DNA of 64,000 bases, from contig NZ_CP022998.1 in NCBI RefSeq assembly GCF_002277895.1, positions 3,267,501 through 3,331,500 on the forward strand. Reading direction: 5' to 3'. Below the pieces are notes generated by a model, which was not told the DNA's origin, did not search any database, and was given only the letters and a program-made list of their open reading frames with translations. The translations under genes and the position numbers were made by a program. Origin of the DNA: Rhizobium sp. 11515TR. Lineage in GTDB: Bacteria; Pseudomonadota; Alphaproteobacteria; Rhizobiales; Rhizobiaceae. The first letter of the stretch is position 1; the number at the start of each line of letters is the position of its first letter. Below, piece after piece: positions 1 through 9,180 of the stretch.

Positions 1-113
1 AAATGCGACGAGGGCTCCGCGTGCTTGACGAAGGCCTGCGCCACCGATTCCAGAAGACGAGCTAGAATCCTGGGCCTTGGGGTTTCCACCGGCTCGATCA
101 CATAGCAATCCAT
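1..113 (-). CDS. Hypothetical protein, N-terminal part only
   Basis: The gene starts at an ATG read from 113 downward and runs off the left edge, so only about 37 residues are visible. They begin MDCYVIEPVETPRPR and continue with a basic/amphipathic stretch containing ARLLESVAQAF. It is divergent from the LysR regulator at 216, with about 100 bp between the two starts, so it may be that regulator's target. The visible part resembles the start of small DUF1127-type proteins often found beside GcvA-like regulators, but this is a guess. Confidence 0.5.
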   Translation of the reverse strand, partial: MDCYVIEPVETPRPRILARLLESVAQAFVKHAEPSSH

Positions 114-215
114 GACAACACCTCAATCAAATCAACGATATGAATTGCAGTCTGGCGCTAAAAATGCTGAAATTCCAATCGAACTATCGTCTGCATACAT
201 AAAGAGAACTTATCC

Positions 216-1112
216 ATGAAGCAGCCCAAGCGCTTCCCGCTGAATGCGCTTCGCGTTTTCGAGGCCGCGGCCCGGCTCGGCAGTTTCACCCGCGCCGGCG
301 AAGAGCTTGGCATGACGCAGACGGCGGTCAGCTATCAGATCAAGCTACTGGAGGAGACGATTGGAGAGCCGCTATTCCTGCGTCGTCCGCGGCAGATCCT
401 GTTGACTGAAGCCGGAGAGCAGCTCGCGCCGAAAGTGGCTGAAGCCTTTGCCCTGTTGCAGGAGGCCATGGCCTCGATCAGTGGCGATGCCGAAACGACG
501 CTGCGCATTCATTCGACGCCCACCTTCGCCTCGCAATGGCTGGCTCGTCATGTCGGGTCGTTTCAGCTCAAGCATCCCAATATCGCGGTCCGGCTGGATA
601 CCTCCGGCTCGATCATCGACTTCGCCCGGGAGCCCTCCGATATCGCCATCCGTGCCGGGCGCGGCCAATGGCCGGGACTGCGCGCCCATCTTTTGATGAA
701 GGTCTATTTCACGCCGATGCTGAGCCCGGCGCTTGCGGAGACTATCGGCGGCATACATGAACCGGCCGATCTCCTGAAGCTCCGCATCATCGACGCGGGC
801 GACCCGTGGTGGGCGCAATGGTTCAAGGAAGCCGGCGTTCCCGATCCCGGCCTTCAGGGCCGGCCACGCAGCAGGCTTGGTGCCCAGTCCTTCGAGGCGA
901 GCGCAGCATTGGCCGGCCAGGGCGTCGCCATCCTGACCCCGGAGTTCTATGCGGATGATCTGGCTTCCGGGCGGCTGATCCAGCCCTTCGATATTCTTTC
1001 GTCCGACAATACGGACTACTGGATCGCCTATCCCGAAAACAGGCGTCATACGCCGCGAATCCGCGCCTTCAGGGATTGGCTCCTCCGCGAATTCGGCATG
1101 CCGCTCGAATAG
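216..1112 (+). CDS. LysR-family transcriptional regulator, GcvA-like
   Basis: A 298-residue DNA-binding regulator of usual LysR length. Residues about 8-67 form the winged HTH, with the GcvA-type opening LNALRVFEAAARLGSFTRAG followed by MTQTAVSYQIKLLEE. Residues about 90-295 form the periplasmic-binding-like effector domain, with FASQWLARHV and FARGxSDIAIRxG-like motifs seen in GcvA relatives. It is divergent from the truncated gene at 1-113. The effector is unknown. Closeness to purine genes suggests but does not prove a role there, because a secreted-protein gene on the other strand lies between. Confidence 0.9.
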   Translation: MKQPKRFPLNALRVFEAAARLGSFTRAGEELGMTQTAVSYQIKLLEETIGEPLFLRRPRQILLTEAGEQLAPKVAEAFALLQEAMASISGDAETTLRIHSTPTFASQWLARHVGSFQLKHPNIAVRLDTSGSIIDFAREPSDIAIRAGRGQWPGLRAHLLMKVYFTPMLSPALAETIGGIHEPADLLKLRIIDAGDPWWAQWFKEAGVPDPGLQGRPRSRLGAQSFEASAALAGQGVAILTPEFYADDLASGRLIQPFDILSSDNTDYWIAYPENRRHTPRIRAFRDWLLREFGMPLE

Positions 1113-1115
1113 CGC

Positions 1116-1451
1116 TCAATAATCCATGTCGGGCGCATAAAAACAGCGCGGCGTATTCTCGTCCGGAAACAGACAGAGATGATAGGCTCCGTCGGGCGAA
1201 CGCATCGTTTTTTGCTGCGGCAGATTGAAGATATGCGCGTGGGTTATGTAGCGATGATCGCCCGGATTGAGCGTCACCCGATAACCGCCAGGTACAATGG
1301 TGACGGTGCGCGAGGGGATCATCTCGCAATCGCCCGTCTTGCTGTCACCATTGCAGCAATAGGGGTCGTAGGACCAGCCGGAGGGCGCCTCATGCGCCAG
1401 GGCGAAGGCTGCGGAGAGAAGAAAAAATACGAACGCCAGAATACCTCGCAT
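1116..1451 (-). CDS. Small secreted protein of unknown function
   Basis: A 111-residue protein with a clear signal peptide: MRGILAFVFFLLSAAFALA then a probable cleavage before HEAPSGW. The mature part has four cysteines (the CC in DPYCCNGDSKTGDC, and later CLFP and CFYAP) and motifs typical of a conserved rhizobial family, such as SRTVTIVPGGY and SPDGAYHLCLFP. The start at 1451 is preferred over an upstream in-frame start because GGAGA precedes it and the signal peptide then begins correctly. It converges on the LysR gene with three bases between stops. Function is unknown. Confidence 0.8.
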   Translation of the reverse strand: MRGILAFVFFLLSAAFALAHEAPSGWSYDPYCCNGDSKTGDCEMIPSRTVTIVPGGYRVTLNPGDHRYITHAHIFNLPQQKTMRSPDGAYHLCLFPDENTPRCFYAPDMDY

Positions 1452-1666
1452 GGGCAATTCTCCGTCGAAAAAATAGACGGCTGCCGCGGACACGGCCCGC
1501 TCCAAGCAGCCAAGGGCATTTTATTAAAAAACTGCCATAATCTGATCTAATGCGCCCCGGGCGCCAGACAAGAGCGTGGCTTTTTGCTGACGCGGCAAAC
1601 TCTCCCCTTCCCTCCGTCGCCAACATTTTGCAAGGTGCGGAGTCGGAGGAAGAAAAGGGGAACTGA

Positions 1667-2905
1667 ATGTATGAATACGCCATAGCGTGGGAATGGCTGG
1701 CCTTTGCCGCCCGCTGGTTCCACGTCATAACCGCCATTGCCTGGATCGGTTCGTCTTTCTACTTCATCGCGCTCGATCTCGGGCTGGTGAAGCGCCCGCA
1801 TCTTCCGCCCGGCGCCTATGGCGAAGAATGGCAAGTCCACGGTGGCGGCTTTTATCATATCCAGAAATATCTCGTGGCTCCCGCGCAGATGCCGGAGCAT
1901 CTGACCTGGTTCAAATACGAAAGCTATTTCACCTGGATTTCCGGCTTCCTGATGCTGTGTATCGTCTATTACGGCGGCGCCAACCTCTTCCTCATCGACC
2001 GGCATGTGCTCGACGTCAGCGTCCCCGTCGCGATCCTGATCTCGCTCGCTTCGCTTGCCGGCGGCTGGATCGTCTACGACCTGCTTTGCAAGTCTCCGCT
2101 CGGCAACAACACCTGGGGCCTGATGATCGTGCTTTATGCCGTGCTGGTCTTCATGGCCTGGGGCTACACGCATCTCTTCACCGGCCGCGCCGCCTTCCTG
2201 CATCTCGGCGCCTTCACCGCGACGATCATGTCGGCGAACGTCTTCATGATCATCATTCCCAATCAGAAGATCGTTGTCGCAGACCTCATTGCCGGCCGCA
2301 CGCCCGACCCTAAATACGGCCGTATCGCCAAGCAGCGCTCGCTGCACAACAACTACCTGACGCTGCCTGTCATCTTTTTCATGCTGTCCAACCACTATCC
2401 GCTGGCTTTCGGCACGGCCTATAATTGGGTGATCGCTGCGCTGGTTTTCCTCATGGGGGTCACCATCCGTCACTGGTTCAACACGACACATGCCCGAAAG
2501 GGTCATCCAACCTGGACCTGGATCGTTACTGTCGTTCTCTTCATTATCATCATATGGCTTTCGACCGTTCCGAAGGTGCTGACCGAGGAGAAGGAGGCTA
2601 ATGCGATTCCTCCCGCCTTCCAGCAATATGCCTCGGATATACATTTCTCGTCCGTCAAAGAGATAGTTTCGACGCGCTGCACCATGTGCCATTCGGCCGA
2701 ACCCGTCTATGAGGGGATTGTTCGGCCGCCAAAGGGTGTAATGCTGGAAAATGACCAGCAAATCGCTATGCATGCCCGGGAGATCTATATTCAGGCCGGC
2801 CGCAGCCATGCCATGCCTCCGGGCAATGTCACCGAAGTGACGCCCGAGGAACGCAAATTGCTGGTCGCCTGGTTCGAAAGCTCCATCGGAGAAAAAAGCC
2901 AATGA
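1667..2905 (+). CDS. puuD: Urate hydroxylase PuuD, membrane cytochrome c urate oxidase
   Basis: A 412-residue integral membrane protein. The first ~300 residues hold about eight hydrophobic segments of the DUF989 type, beginning YEYAIAWEWLAFAARWFHVI. The C-terminal ~110 residues are a c-type cytochrome domain with CTMCH haem-binding at C338-H342 and a likely Met ligand near M383 (SHAMPPGN). Family work on Agrobacterium shows that this architecture oxidises urate to 5-hydroxyisourate and passes electrons to the respiratory chain instead of making peroxide. AAGGGG precedes the ATG. Its stop overlaps the guaD start (ATGA), indicating one operon. The downstream enzymes uraH, uraD and puuE lie on the opposite strand nearby. 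Confidence 0.95.
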   Translation: MYEYAIAWEWLAFAARWFHVITAIAWIGSSFYFIALDLGLVKRPHLPPGAYGEEWQVHGGGFYHIQKYLVAPAQMPEHLTWFKYESYFTWISGFLMLCIVYYGGANLFLIDRHVLDVSVPVAILISLASLAGGWIVYDLLCKSPLGNNTWGLMIVLYAVLVFMAWGYTHLFTGRAAFLHLGAFTATIMSANVFMIIIPNQKIVVADLIAGRTPDPKYGRIAKQRSLHNNYLTLPVIFFMLSNHYPLAFGTAYNWVIAALVFLMGVTIRHWFNTTHARKGHPTWTWIVTVVLFIIIIWLSTVPKVLTEEKEANAIPPAFQQYASDIHFSSVKEIVSTRCTMCHSAEPVYEGIVRPPKGVMLENDQQIAMHAREIYIQAGRSHAMPPGNVTEVTPEERKLLVAWFESSIGEKSQ

Positions 2906-4209
2906 CCACCCTTCTGCGCGGCCGACTGCTTTCCTTCAAGCACCTGCCGCAAAGCGTCGATGATACCGGCAGCTACGCTTACGAAAACGACGGCGGCCTG
3001 CTGATCGAGAACGGCACGATCGTCGCGACCGGGCCCTATGCCGATATCAAGGCGCAGGCGCCGGAAGCTGTCGCCGAAGTCGACCACCGCCCGCACCTGA
3101 TCCTGCCGGGTTTCATCGACATGCACCTGCATTTCCCGCAGATGCAGGTGATCGCCTCCTATACCGCCAACCTGTTGGAATGGCTGAACACCTATACCTT
3201 TCCCGAGGAATGCCGCTTCGTCGAAAGCGCGCATGCCGAGCGCATCGCCACGCATTTCTACGATGAGATGATCCGCCACGGCACCACGACGGCCGTCGCC
3301 TATTGCTCGGTGCACAAGACCTCCACCGACGCCTATTTTGCCGAAGCCATGCGCCGTAACATGCGCATGGTCGGCGGCAAGGTGATGATGGATCGCCACG
3401 CGCCACAGGGTCTGCTCGACACGCCCGAGATGGGCTATGATGAGACCCGCCAGGTGATATCTGACTGGCACGGCAAAGGCCGCAATCACGTCGCCATCAC
3501 GCCGCGCTTCGCCATCACCTCGACGCCCGAGCAGATGGAGGCGACTGCAGCGCTTGCCCGCGAGTTTCCGGATCTGCACATTCAGACGCACCTTTCCGAA
3601 AACCACGAGGAGATCGCCTTTACCTGCGAGCTCTATCCGGAAGCGATCGACTATACCGATATCTATGCGCGCTACGGGCTGCTTGGACCAAAGAGCCTGT
3701 TCGGTCATGCGATCCACCTTTCCGAGCGCGAAGCCGATGCCATGAGCGAGGCCGGTGCGGTCGCGGTGCATTGCCCGACCTCGAACCTCTTCCTCGGCTC
3801 CGGCCTATTCCCGCTGAAGGCGCTGGCCCGCCGCCAGAAGCCCGTCCGTATCGGTGTCGCCACCGATATCGGCGGCGGCTCCAGCTATTCCATGCTGCGC
3901 ACGATGGATGAGGCCTACAAGATCCAGCAGCTGCTCGGAGAACGCCTGAACCCGCTGGAAAGCTATTACTACATGACACGCGGCAACGCCGAGGCGCTCT
4001 CCCTCGTCGACAAGATCGGCACGCTTGATCCCGGCACGGAAGCCGACCTCATCGTGCTGAATGCAGCGGCAACGCCAGCCATGGCGCTGAAGATGGAGGT
4101 GACGAAGAGCCTCACCGAAGAATTGTTCCTGCTTCAGACTATGGGCGACGACCGGGCAGTCGTCGAAACTTATGTTGCTGGAAAGCCGATGAAATCCATC
4201 CTGCAATAA
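2902..4209 (+). CDS. guaD: Guanine deaminase
   Basis: A 435-residue amidohydrolase that converts guanine to xanthine and ammonia. The metal-binding HxH lies in PGFIDMHLHFPQ (H75, H77). Later motifs are HLSENHEEI, GHAIHLSE, HCPTSNLFLGSG and the metal Asp in GVATDIGGG. Length and motifs match bacterial GuaD. Translation is coupled to puuD by a 4-base overlap. Pairing with urate oxidase fits guanine catabolism through xanthine and urate, although xanthine dehydrogenase is not in this window. Confidence 0.95.
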   Translation: MTTLLRGRLLSFKHLPQSVDDTGSYAYENDGGLLIENGTIVATGPYADIKAQAPEAVAEVDHRPHLILPGFIDMHLHFPQMQVIASYTANLLEWLNTYTFPEECRFVESAHAERIATHFYDEMIRHGTTTAVAYCSVHKTSTDAYFAEAMRRNMRMVGGKVMMDRHAPQGLLDTPEMGYDETRQVISDWHGKGRNHVAITPRFAITSTPEQMEATAALAREFPDLHIQTHLSENHEEIAFTCELYPEAIDYTDIYARYGLLGPKSLFGHAIHLSEREADAMSEAGAVAVHCPTSNLFLGSGLFPLKALARRQKPVRIGVATDIGGGSSYSMLRTMDEAYKIQQLLGERLNPLESYYYMTRGNAEALSLVDKIGTLDPGTEADLIVLNAAATPAMALKMEVTKSLTEELFLLQTMGDDRAVVETYVAGKPMKSILQ

Positions 4210-4256
4210 GGCAATCCCAACCCGCCTCCGTGTAACCATCCAGAGGGCAAAGAGCC

Positions 4257-5396
4257 ATGACCGCGCCGCTGACCATCGCCGAACTGAAAACGCTTGCGCA
4301 GCGGCGCGTGCCGAAAATGTTCTTCCAATACGCCGATTCCGGCTCCTGGACGGAATCGACCTATCGGGCGAACGAGGCGGATTTCGCCAAGATCAAGCTG
4401 CGCCAGCGCGTCCTCGTCGACATGTCCGATCGATCGCTTGCAACCACCATGGTCGGCCAGAAAGCTTCGATACCGGTGGCGCTGGCGCCGACGGGGATGA
4501 CCGGCATGCAGCACGCCGATGGCGAGATGCTGGCGGCGCGGGCGGCGGAAGAATTCGGTATCCCCTTCACGCTCTCGACCATGAGCATCTGCTCGATCGA
4601 GGACATCGCCTCCGTGACGAAGCAGCCCTTCTGGTTTCAGCTCTACGTCATGAAGGACCGCGATTTCGTCCTGAATCTGATCCAGCGCGCCAAGGCGGCA
4701 GAATGCTCGGCACTGGTGCTGACGGCCGACCTGCAGATCCTCGGGCAACGCCACAACGATATCCGCAACGGATTGTCGGCACCGCCGAAAATGACGGCGA
4801 AAAATTTCTGGCAGATGGCGACACGGCCAGGCTGGTGCATGGGTATGCTGAAGACCAAGCGCCGCTCCTTCGGCAACATCGTCGGCCATGCCAAGGATAT
4901 TTCCGACATGACGACACTGTCGCACTGGACGCATTCGCAGTTCGACCCCAAGCTGTCCTGGAACGACGTCGGCTGGATCAAGGAGCAATGGGGCGGCCCG
5001 TTGATCATCAAGGGCATTCTCGACATCGAGGATGCGAAGGCGGCCGTCGATGTCGGCGCCGACGCCATCATCGTCTCCAACCATGGCGGTCGGCAGCTCG
5101 ACGGCGCTCATTCCTCCATCAGCATGCTGCCACGGATCGTTGATGCCGTCGGCGACAGGATCGAGGTGCATATGGACGGCGGCATCCGCTCCGGCCAGGA
5201 CGTGCTGAAAGCCGTGGCACTCGGCGCCAAAGGCACCTTCATCGGTCGCCCCTTCCTCTATGGTCTCGGCGCCATGGGCAAGGAAGGTGTCACACTGGCG
5301 CTCGAAATCATCCGCAAGGAGCTGGACATCTCGATGGCGCTTTGCGGCAAACGGGATATCAAGGCGGTGGATCGGTCGATCCTGGCGGACCTTTAA
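4257..5396 (+). CDS. lldD: FMN-dependent alpha-hydroxy-acid oxidase/dehydrogenase (LldD type)
   Basis: A 379-residue TIM-barrel flavoprotein oxidising an L-2-hydroxy acid to the 2-oxo acid. Family motifs are FQYADSGSWTE near the N-terminus, the FMN contact ALAPTGMTGMQH, QLYVMKDR, LTADLQILGQRHNDIRNG, and the active-site block SNHGGRQLDG with catalytic H276. The phosphate-binding stretch DGGIRSGQDVLKA follows. The start at 4257 has AGAGGG upstream and lies 47 bp after guaD, so it may share that operon. L-lactate is the likely substrate by family. The purine context makes another hydroxy acid possible, and the symbol is tentative. Confidence 0.85.
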   Translation: MTAPLTIAELKTLAQRRVPKMFFQYADSGSWTESTYRANEADFAKIKLRQRVLVDMSDRSLATTMVGQKASIPVALAPTGMTGMQHADGEMLAARAAEEFGIPFTLSTMSICSIEDIASVTKQPFWFQLYVMKDRDFVLNLIQRAKAAECSALVLTADLQILGQRHNDIRNGLSAPPKMTAKNFWQMATRPGWCMGMLKTKRRSFGNIVGHAKDISDMTTLSHWTHSQFDPKLSWNDVGWIKEQWGGPLIIKGILDIEDAKAAVDVGADAIIVSNHGGRQLDGAHSSISMLPRIVDAVGDRIEVHMDGGIRSGQDVLKAVALGAKGTFIGRPFLYGLGAMGKEGVTLALEIIRKELDISMALCGKRDIKAVDRSILADL

Positions 5397-5446
5397 TAGC
5401 GCATGTCGTTGCCGCGAAACCGCTGCACACATTTGCGCGGCATGCT

Positions 5447-6193
5447 CTAGCGCAGCCAGCCTGTCGCCAGACCGCTAGCCCACTCCTCGCGGCCGTTCTG
5501 CGCCGCGAGCGCGGCCATCGCCATATGATCATAGGCGACCTGCCGGAAAACCGGCAGCCAAGTATCGCCGATCTTTTCCAGAATGGCGTAAGAAGCAAAG
5601 GGATGGCCCGCCTCCACCTTGTGATAGTAGGGCAGGTCATCGTCGTAGGCGGGGCAGCCGACGCTCCCGGGATTGACGATCAGGCGCCCGTCGGAAAGGC
5701 GAACGGCACGCGGAATATGGCTATGCCCGCACAGGATCAGCGGAAAATCAATGCCGGCAGCCAGGGCCCCGATCTCGTCCAGAGGCTTCAAATAGACCTG
5801 ACCGTCCGGCGAGACGGATTCCAGCCAATAGACATTATCATCGGTTGGTGTCGCGTGGCAGAGATAGGCCTCATCCAGATGGACCGCACTGACGGGCAAG
5901 GTGCGCAGCCATTCGAGATGACGTTCCGTCAGTTCAGAATGCGCGGCCCGATCTGAAATATGCATCGTCTCGGGCGCCAGTTCTATCAGATAGCGGTCGT
6001 GATTGCCGCGCACCGTCGGCGCATTCAGTTCCAGCAGCAGATCGGCTGTCTTTCCCGCCGTTAGCGGCCCGCTGAAGCAATCGCCGAGATTGATGATGTC
6101 GCTAACACCCTGTCTGCGGATATCCGCAAGCACGGCTTCGAGCGCCAGATGATTGCCGTGAATGTCCGCTATGGCTGCAAAACGCAATCTCAA
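5447..6193 (-). CDS. Metallophosphoesterase, YfcE/MJ0936-like
   Basis: A 248-residue calcineurin-like phosphoesterase. Metal-binding motifs are in order: [13 protein letters not shown] (DxH), NLGDCFSGP (GD), VRGNHDRYL (GNHD), and later [10 protein letters not shown] (GHxH), followed by [14 protein letters not shown]. It is the last gene of the minus-strand purine operon, and its ATG overlaps the uraH stop by four bases. Substrate is unknown. Position suggests co-expression with purine catabolism, but the protein could act on a nucleotide or cyclic nucleotide phosphodiester. Confidence 0.85.
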   Translation of the reverse strand: MRLRFAAIADIHGNHLALEAVLADIRRQGVSDIINLGDCFSGPLTAGKTADLLLELNAPTVRGNHDRYLIELAPETMHISDRAAHSELTERHLEWLRTLPVSAVHLDEAYLCHATPTDDNVYWLESVSPDGQVYLKPLDEIGALAAGIDFPLILCGHSHIPRAVRLSDGRLIVNPGSVGCPAYDDDLPYYHKVEAGHPFASYAILEKIGDTWLPVFRQVAYDHMAMAALAAQNGREEWASGLATGWLR

Positions 6194-6546
6194 CTCCCGC
6201 GATAGGTGGAATAGCCGTAGGGTGAAATCAGCAACGGCACATGGTAATGCGCCGTTGTATCAGCGATACCAAACCGGATCGGCACCAGATCGAGGAAAGC
6301 CGGCTCCGGCAGCTTGGTTCCACTGGCACGCAGATAGTCTCCGGCGCGAAACAGCAATTCATAGGTGCCGGCAATGAAGCTGTCGCCGATCAGGATGGGA
6401 CCGCCATCCACGCGCCCGTCGGCATTTGTCGTTACCGTCTTCAGATGCGTGCGAGCATCACCCTCGATCCTGAAGAGATCGATCACCAGGCCTTCGGCAG
6501 GCTTGCCGAGAGCGGTATCGAGCACATGGGTAGTCAGTCCGGTCAT
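6190..6546 (-). CDS. uraH: 5-Hydroxyisourate hydrolase (transthyretin-like)
   Basis: A 118-residue transthyretin-related enzyme that hydrolyses 5-hydroxyisourate, the PuuD product, to OHCU. It begins [16 protein letters not shown], carries the [17 protein letters not shown] stretch, and ends with the diagnostic C-terminal YRGS after [16 protein letters not shown]. Catalytic His and Arg positions of the family are present (H7, the Arg in the central loop, H near 100). It overlaps allA upstream and the phosphoesterase gene downstream by four bases each, so the three are translationally coupled. Confidence 0.95.
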   Translation of the reverse strand: MTGLTTHVLDTALGKPAEGLVIDLFRIEGDARTHLKTVTTNADGRVDGGPILIGDSFIAGTYELLFRAGDYLRASGTKLPEPAFLDLVPIRFGIADTTAHYHVPLLISPYGYSTYRGS

Positions 6547-7043
6547 AGCGTCGGTGCTCCGATGATGAACGGCGTGTCGAAGAAATATTCCTCGAGGTTG
6601 TTCTCCGACCCGTCACGATCCACGATAAGGAAATCGCTCTGCTCGTCGAGTGCCATCAGGGGATAATGCCAGACATTGATCCGATAGTTCACGCCCTGGT
6701 CGCCGCGCGCAAGGAAGACTTGCGGCCGACCCGGCTTGCCGCCCTCATCTTCTGCAACGACGACGAGGAACGGCCGGCCATTCAGCGGCACGAAACACTG
6801 GCTGCCGAAGGGGTGGCGCTCCATCATGTCGATCGAGAAGGGAAAGGCACGCGGCTGGCCGCGAAAGAGGTTCAGGATAATCCGCGCCCCGTCACCGAGA
6901 GCTTCGGCATTCGACAACGCATGGAACCGCTCGGTCGTGCCACCGTTGATGTATCGCATGGTCGCAGGATCGGCCTCGATCACATCGCCGAATGGCTCGA
7001 ACGCTGCCTTTGTCAAAGGATTGATGTCTAGATGCTGTATCAT
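6543..7043 (-). CDS. allA: Ureidoglycolate lyase
   Basis: A 166-residue AllA-family protein that releases urea and glyoxylate from ureidoglycolate. Recognisable segments are [41 protein letters not shown], the cupin-like [19 protein letters not shown] and [12 protein letters not shown]. It sits between the HepT-like gene (8-bp gap) and uraH (4-base overlap). No good Shine-Dalgarno is visible directly before the ATG; AAGGCG is about 13 bases away. Allantoicase, which would supply its substrate, is not in this window. Confidence 0.92.
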   Translation of the reverse strand: MIQHLDINPLTKAAFEPFGDVIEADPATMRYINGGTTERFHALSNAEALGDGARIILNLFRGQPRAFPFSIDMMERHPFGSQCFVPLNGRPFLVVVAEDEGGKPGRPQVFLARGDQGVNYRINVWHYPLMALDEQSDFLIVDRDGSENNLEEYFFDTPFIIGAPTL

Positions 7044-7050
7044 TGATTGA

Positions 7051-7413
7051 TTATTCGCCTTCCGCTCGCCAGTGGCGAATGGAGTCCAGTTGCAGGAGCA
7101 ACTCCGGAAGAGATTTGTGAGCGATATCCCACAGGGTCGCCGGCTCCATGCCGAAGTATCCTTGTGTGATCCGATTCCGGAAGTCCTGCATCACATGCCA
7201 AGGCAGCTCCGGATGGTCAACGACAAACTCCGGATATTCCTCGGCAATGCGTGTGGCAGCCTCGCCGATCAGCAGAAGGTTCATGCCGACGGCACGCTGT
7301 TTCTCGATATTGGTGGAGAATGTCGCTTGATCGGTTTCCCTGAGGAAATGGCCGGCTTCGGATGCAGCCTGCTGCATGCGTTCGAGGTAGGTAATCAGTC
7401 GATCCAGGCTCAT
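7051..7413 (-). CDS. HepT-like (DUF86) protein with an altered active-site motif
   Basis: A 120-residue all-helical DUF86 protein. The family HepT acts as RNase toxin with a MntA nucleotidyltransferase antitoxin, using an R-x4-6-H-x-Y motif. Here the motif reads RNRITQGY (R79 to Y86), with Gln 84 where the catalytic His is expected. No MntA gene is adjacent. Immediately upstream is only a short overlapping reading frame (7410-7523). It lies inside the purine operon between uraD and allA. It is likely an orphan, possibly inactive, member, and it could have been recruited for another role. Confidence 0.75.
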   Translation of the reverse strand: MSLDRLITYLERMQQAASEAGHFLRETDQATFSTNIEKQRAVGMNLLLIGEAATRIAEEYPEFVVDHPELPWHVMQDFRNRITQGYFGMEPATLWDIAHKSLPELLLQLDSIRHWRAEGE

Positions 7414-7523
7414 GCCGGCTTTCCTCCGCCGGCAACGCCCGATTCCGGTGCGATGATGCGCCTCTTGGCGTCACCAATCATCCGTCCGCTTCTATCTTTG
7501 TCCAATGCTTTCCACGGCCCCAT
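7410..7523 (-). CDS. Possible 37-residue peptide upstream of the HepT-like gene
   Basis: An ATG at 7523 opens a 37-codon frame (starting MGPWKALDKDRSG, ending GGGKPA) whose TGA overlaps the ATG of the HepT-like gene. That arrangement would couple their translation. No known domain is visible. In MntA/HepT operons a nucleotidyltransferase sits here, so this could be a remnant of one or a chance frame. Confidence 0.25.
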   Translation of the reverse strand: MGPWKALDKDRSGRMIGDAKRRIIAPESGVAGGGKPA

Positions 7524-7639
7524 GGCTCAGTATTCTGCCAGGTGGATACTAAGCCATGAATGGACCGAAAAACAGCGCATACCTCAACGGGAAAACCCAT
7601 GCGGAGACATGGGCTGGATGGCGGCCCCGAGGCCATGCG

Positions 7640-8137
7640 TCAGGCTTCAGACAGCATCGATTGCAGACGCAACAGCGCGATCTTTTCGACCTGCGCCGCC
7701 GCAGTCGCAAACTCCGCATCCCTGCTGTTGTCTATCCGCGCCTCGAAGGCGGCAAGGATATCTTGCTTGCCGAGCCCCTTGACCGCAATAATAAAAGGAA
7801 AACCGAATTTCGTCACATAGGCGGCATTCAGTTCGGTAAACCGGGCGTGCTCCTCGGGGCTTAGCCGGTCGAGCCCGGCACCGACCTGCTCCTTGCGGCT
7901 ATCCTCGGTAAGCTGGCCGGCAATCGCCAGCCGGCCGGCGAGATCGGGGTGTGCCCTCAGCACGCCAAGTCGCTCCGTCTCACTTGCGGCACGGAAGACC
8001 CGCACCAGCGCGGCATGCACGCCGCTGGAGGTCAACGGCTCGGCAATGGTGCCCTGATCGTAGGCGCGCTCGGCAACGAAAGGCGAATGTTCGAAGACGC
8101 CGCCGAAGCGGCCGACAAAATCATCCCGCGAGATCAT
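7640..8137 (-). CDS. uraD: OHCU decarboxylase
   Basis: A 165-residue 2-oxo-4-hydroxy-4-carboxy-5-ureidoimidazoline decarboxylase that yields S-allantoin from the UraH product. Motifs are FGGVFEHSPFVAE near the N-terminus, the catalytic HPDLAG (H63), SRKEQVGAGLDRLSPEE, and KFGFPFIIAVKG. The start at 8137 is one base after the puuE stop and has a G-rich stretch upstream; an in-frame start at 8170 would overlap puuE and lacks a ribosome site. The order puuE-uraD and the tight spacing indicate coupled expression. Confidence 0.93.
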   Translation of the reverse strand: MISRDDFVGRFGGVFEHSPFVAERAYDQGTIAEPLTSSGVHAALVRVFRAASETERLGVLRAHPDLAGRLAIAGQLTEDSRKEQVGAGLDRLSPEEHARFTELNAAYVTKFGFPFIIAVKGLGKQDILAAFEARIDNSRDAEFATAAAQVEKIALLRLQSMLSEA

Positions 8138-8138
8138 A

Positions 8139-9062
8139 TCAGCGCACGCCCCCTGGAAGGTGATTTTCATACCAGTGGTTGGCGATTTCGATTCGTTTCG
8201 GGATCCAGACCTTGTCGTGCTTCTGCACATATTCGATGAACCGCCGCAACGCGGCGGCGCGACCGGGGCGGCCGACGAGGCGGCAATGCAGACCGACAGA
8301 CATCATCTTCGGACTGCCATCCTTGCCCTCTTCGTAGAGCGTGTCGAAGGCATCCTTCAGATAGGTGAAGAACTGGTCGCCGGAATTGAAGCCCTGGGGA
8401 GTCGCAAAGCGCATATCGTTGGTCTCAAGCGTATAGGGGATGATCAAGAACGGCTTGCCGTTCAAACCATCGACCCAGAAAGGCAGATCGTCGGCATAGG
8501 AATCGGAGGAATAGAGGAAACCGCCCTCCTCCATGACGAGCCGCAGCGTATTGTCCGACGGCTTGCCCTGATACATGCCGTAGGGCCGCTCGCCGGTGAG
8601 TTCGGTATGCAGCCGCACGGCTTCGAGAATGTGCTTGCGCTCCAGATCTTCGGAGAAATCCTTGTATTCCAGCCAGCGATAACCGTGACTGGCGATTTCC
8701 CAGCCCGCCTCCTTCATGGCGGCAACCGCTTCCGGGTTGCGCGCCATGGCAAGCGTCACGCCATAGACCGTCGCCTGAACCTTGAGTTCGGTGAACATGC
8801 GCCATAGCCGCCAGAAGCCGGCGCGCGAACCATATTCGTAGATCGATTCCATGTTGAGGTTGCGCTGGTTCGGCCAGGAGGCTGCGCCAACGATCTCCGA
8901 GAGCAGATTTTCCGACCCCGGATCACCATCGAGAATGCAGCTTTCCCCGCCCTCTTCATAGTTGATCACGAACTGCACCGCGATGCGGGCATCGCCAGGC
9001 CATTTCGGATCCGGCGTGTTGCGGCCGTAGCCGATGAGATTACGGGGATAGATTTCCGACAT
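8139..9062 (-). CDS. puuE: Allantoinase PuuE, polysaccharide deacetylase fold
   Basis: A 307-residue metal-independent allantoinase of the NodB/polysaccharide deacetylase superfamily. Family features are PRNLIGYGRNTPDPKWP, QFVINYEEGGES, the EYGSRAGFWR segment, EIASHGYRWLEY, YSSDSYADDLPFW and the C-terminal SVGLHCRLVGRPGR. It opens the allantoin ring to allantoate. The start at 9062 is chosen because GAGAAGG lies about nine bases upstream; an earlier in-frame ATG at 9101 has no such site. uraD follows after one base. Confidence 0.95.
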   Translation of the reverse strand: MSEIYPRNLIGYGRNTPDPKWPGDARIAVQFVINYEEGGESCILDGDPGSENLLSEIVGAASWPNQRNLNMESIYEYGSRAGFWRLWRMFTELKVQATVYGVTLAMARNPEAVAAMKEAGWEIASHGYRWLEYKDFSEDLERKHILEAVRLHTELTGERPYGMYQGKPSDNTLRLVMEEGGFLYSSDSYADDLPFWVDGLNGKPFLIIPYTLETNDMRFATPQGFNSGDQFFTYLKDAFDTLYEEGKDGSPKMMSVGLHCRLVGRPGRAAALRRFIEYVQKHDKVWIPKRIEIANHWYENHLPGGVR

Positions 9063-9180
9063 TGGATGCACCTTCTCTGATCGCGGAACGGTAGCATCCA
9101 CGCCACGAAAGTCGAGACGGAAAGTGGGAAAATCACTTTCGCTTCAAAGCGGGGTATTGGCGTGAACGCCATCCGCTAAT

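Noticed and set aside
1547..2902. A 451-codon minus-strand frame opposite puuD
   Set aside because: Shadow of puuD, low-complexity acidic translation and no recognisable domain.
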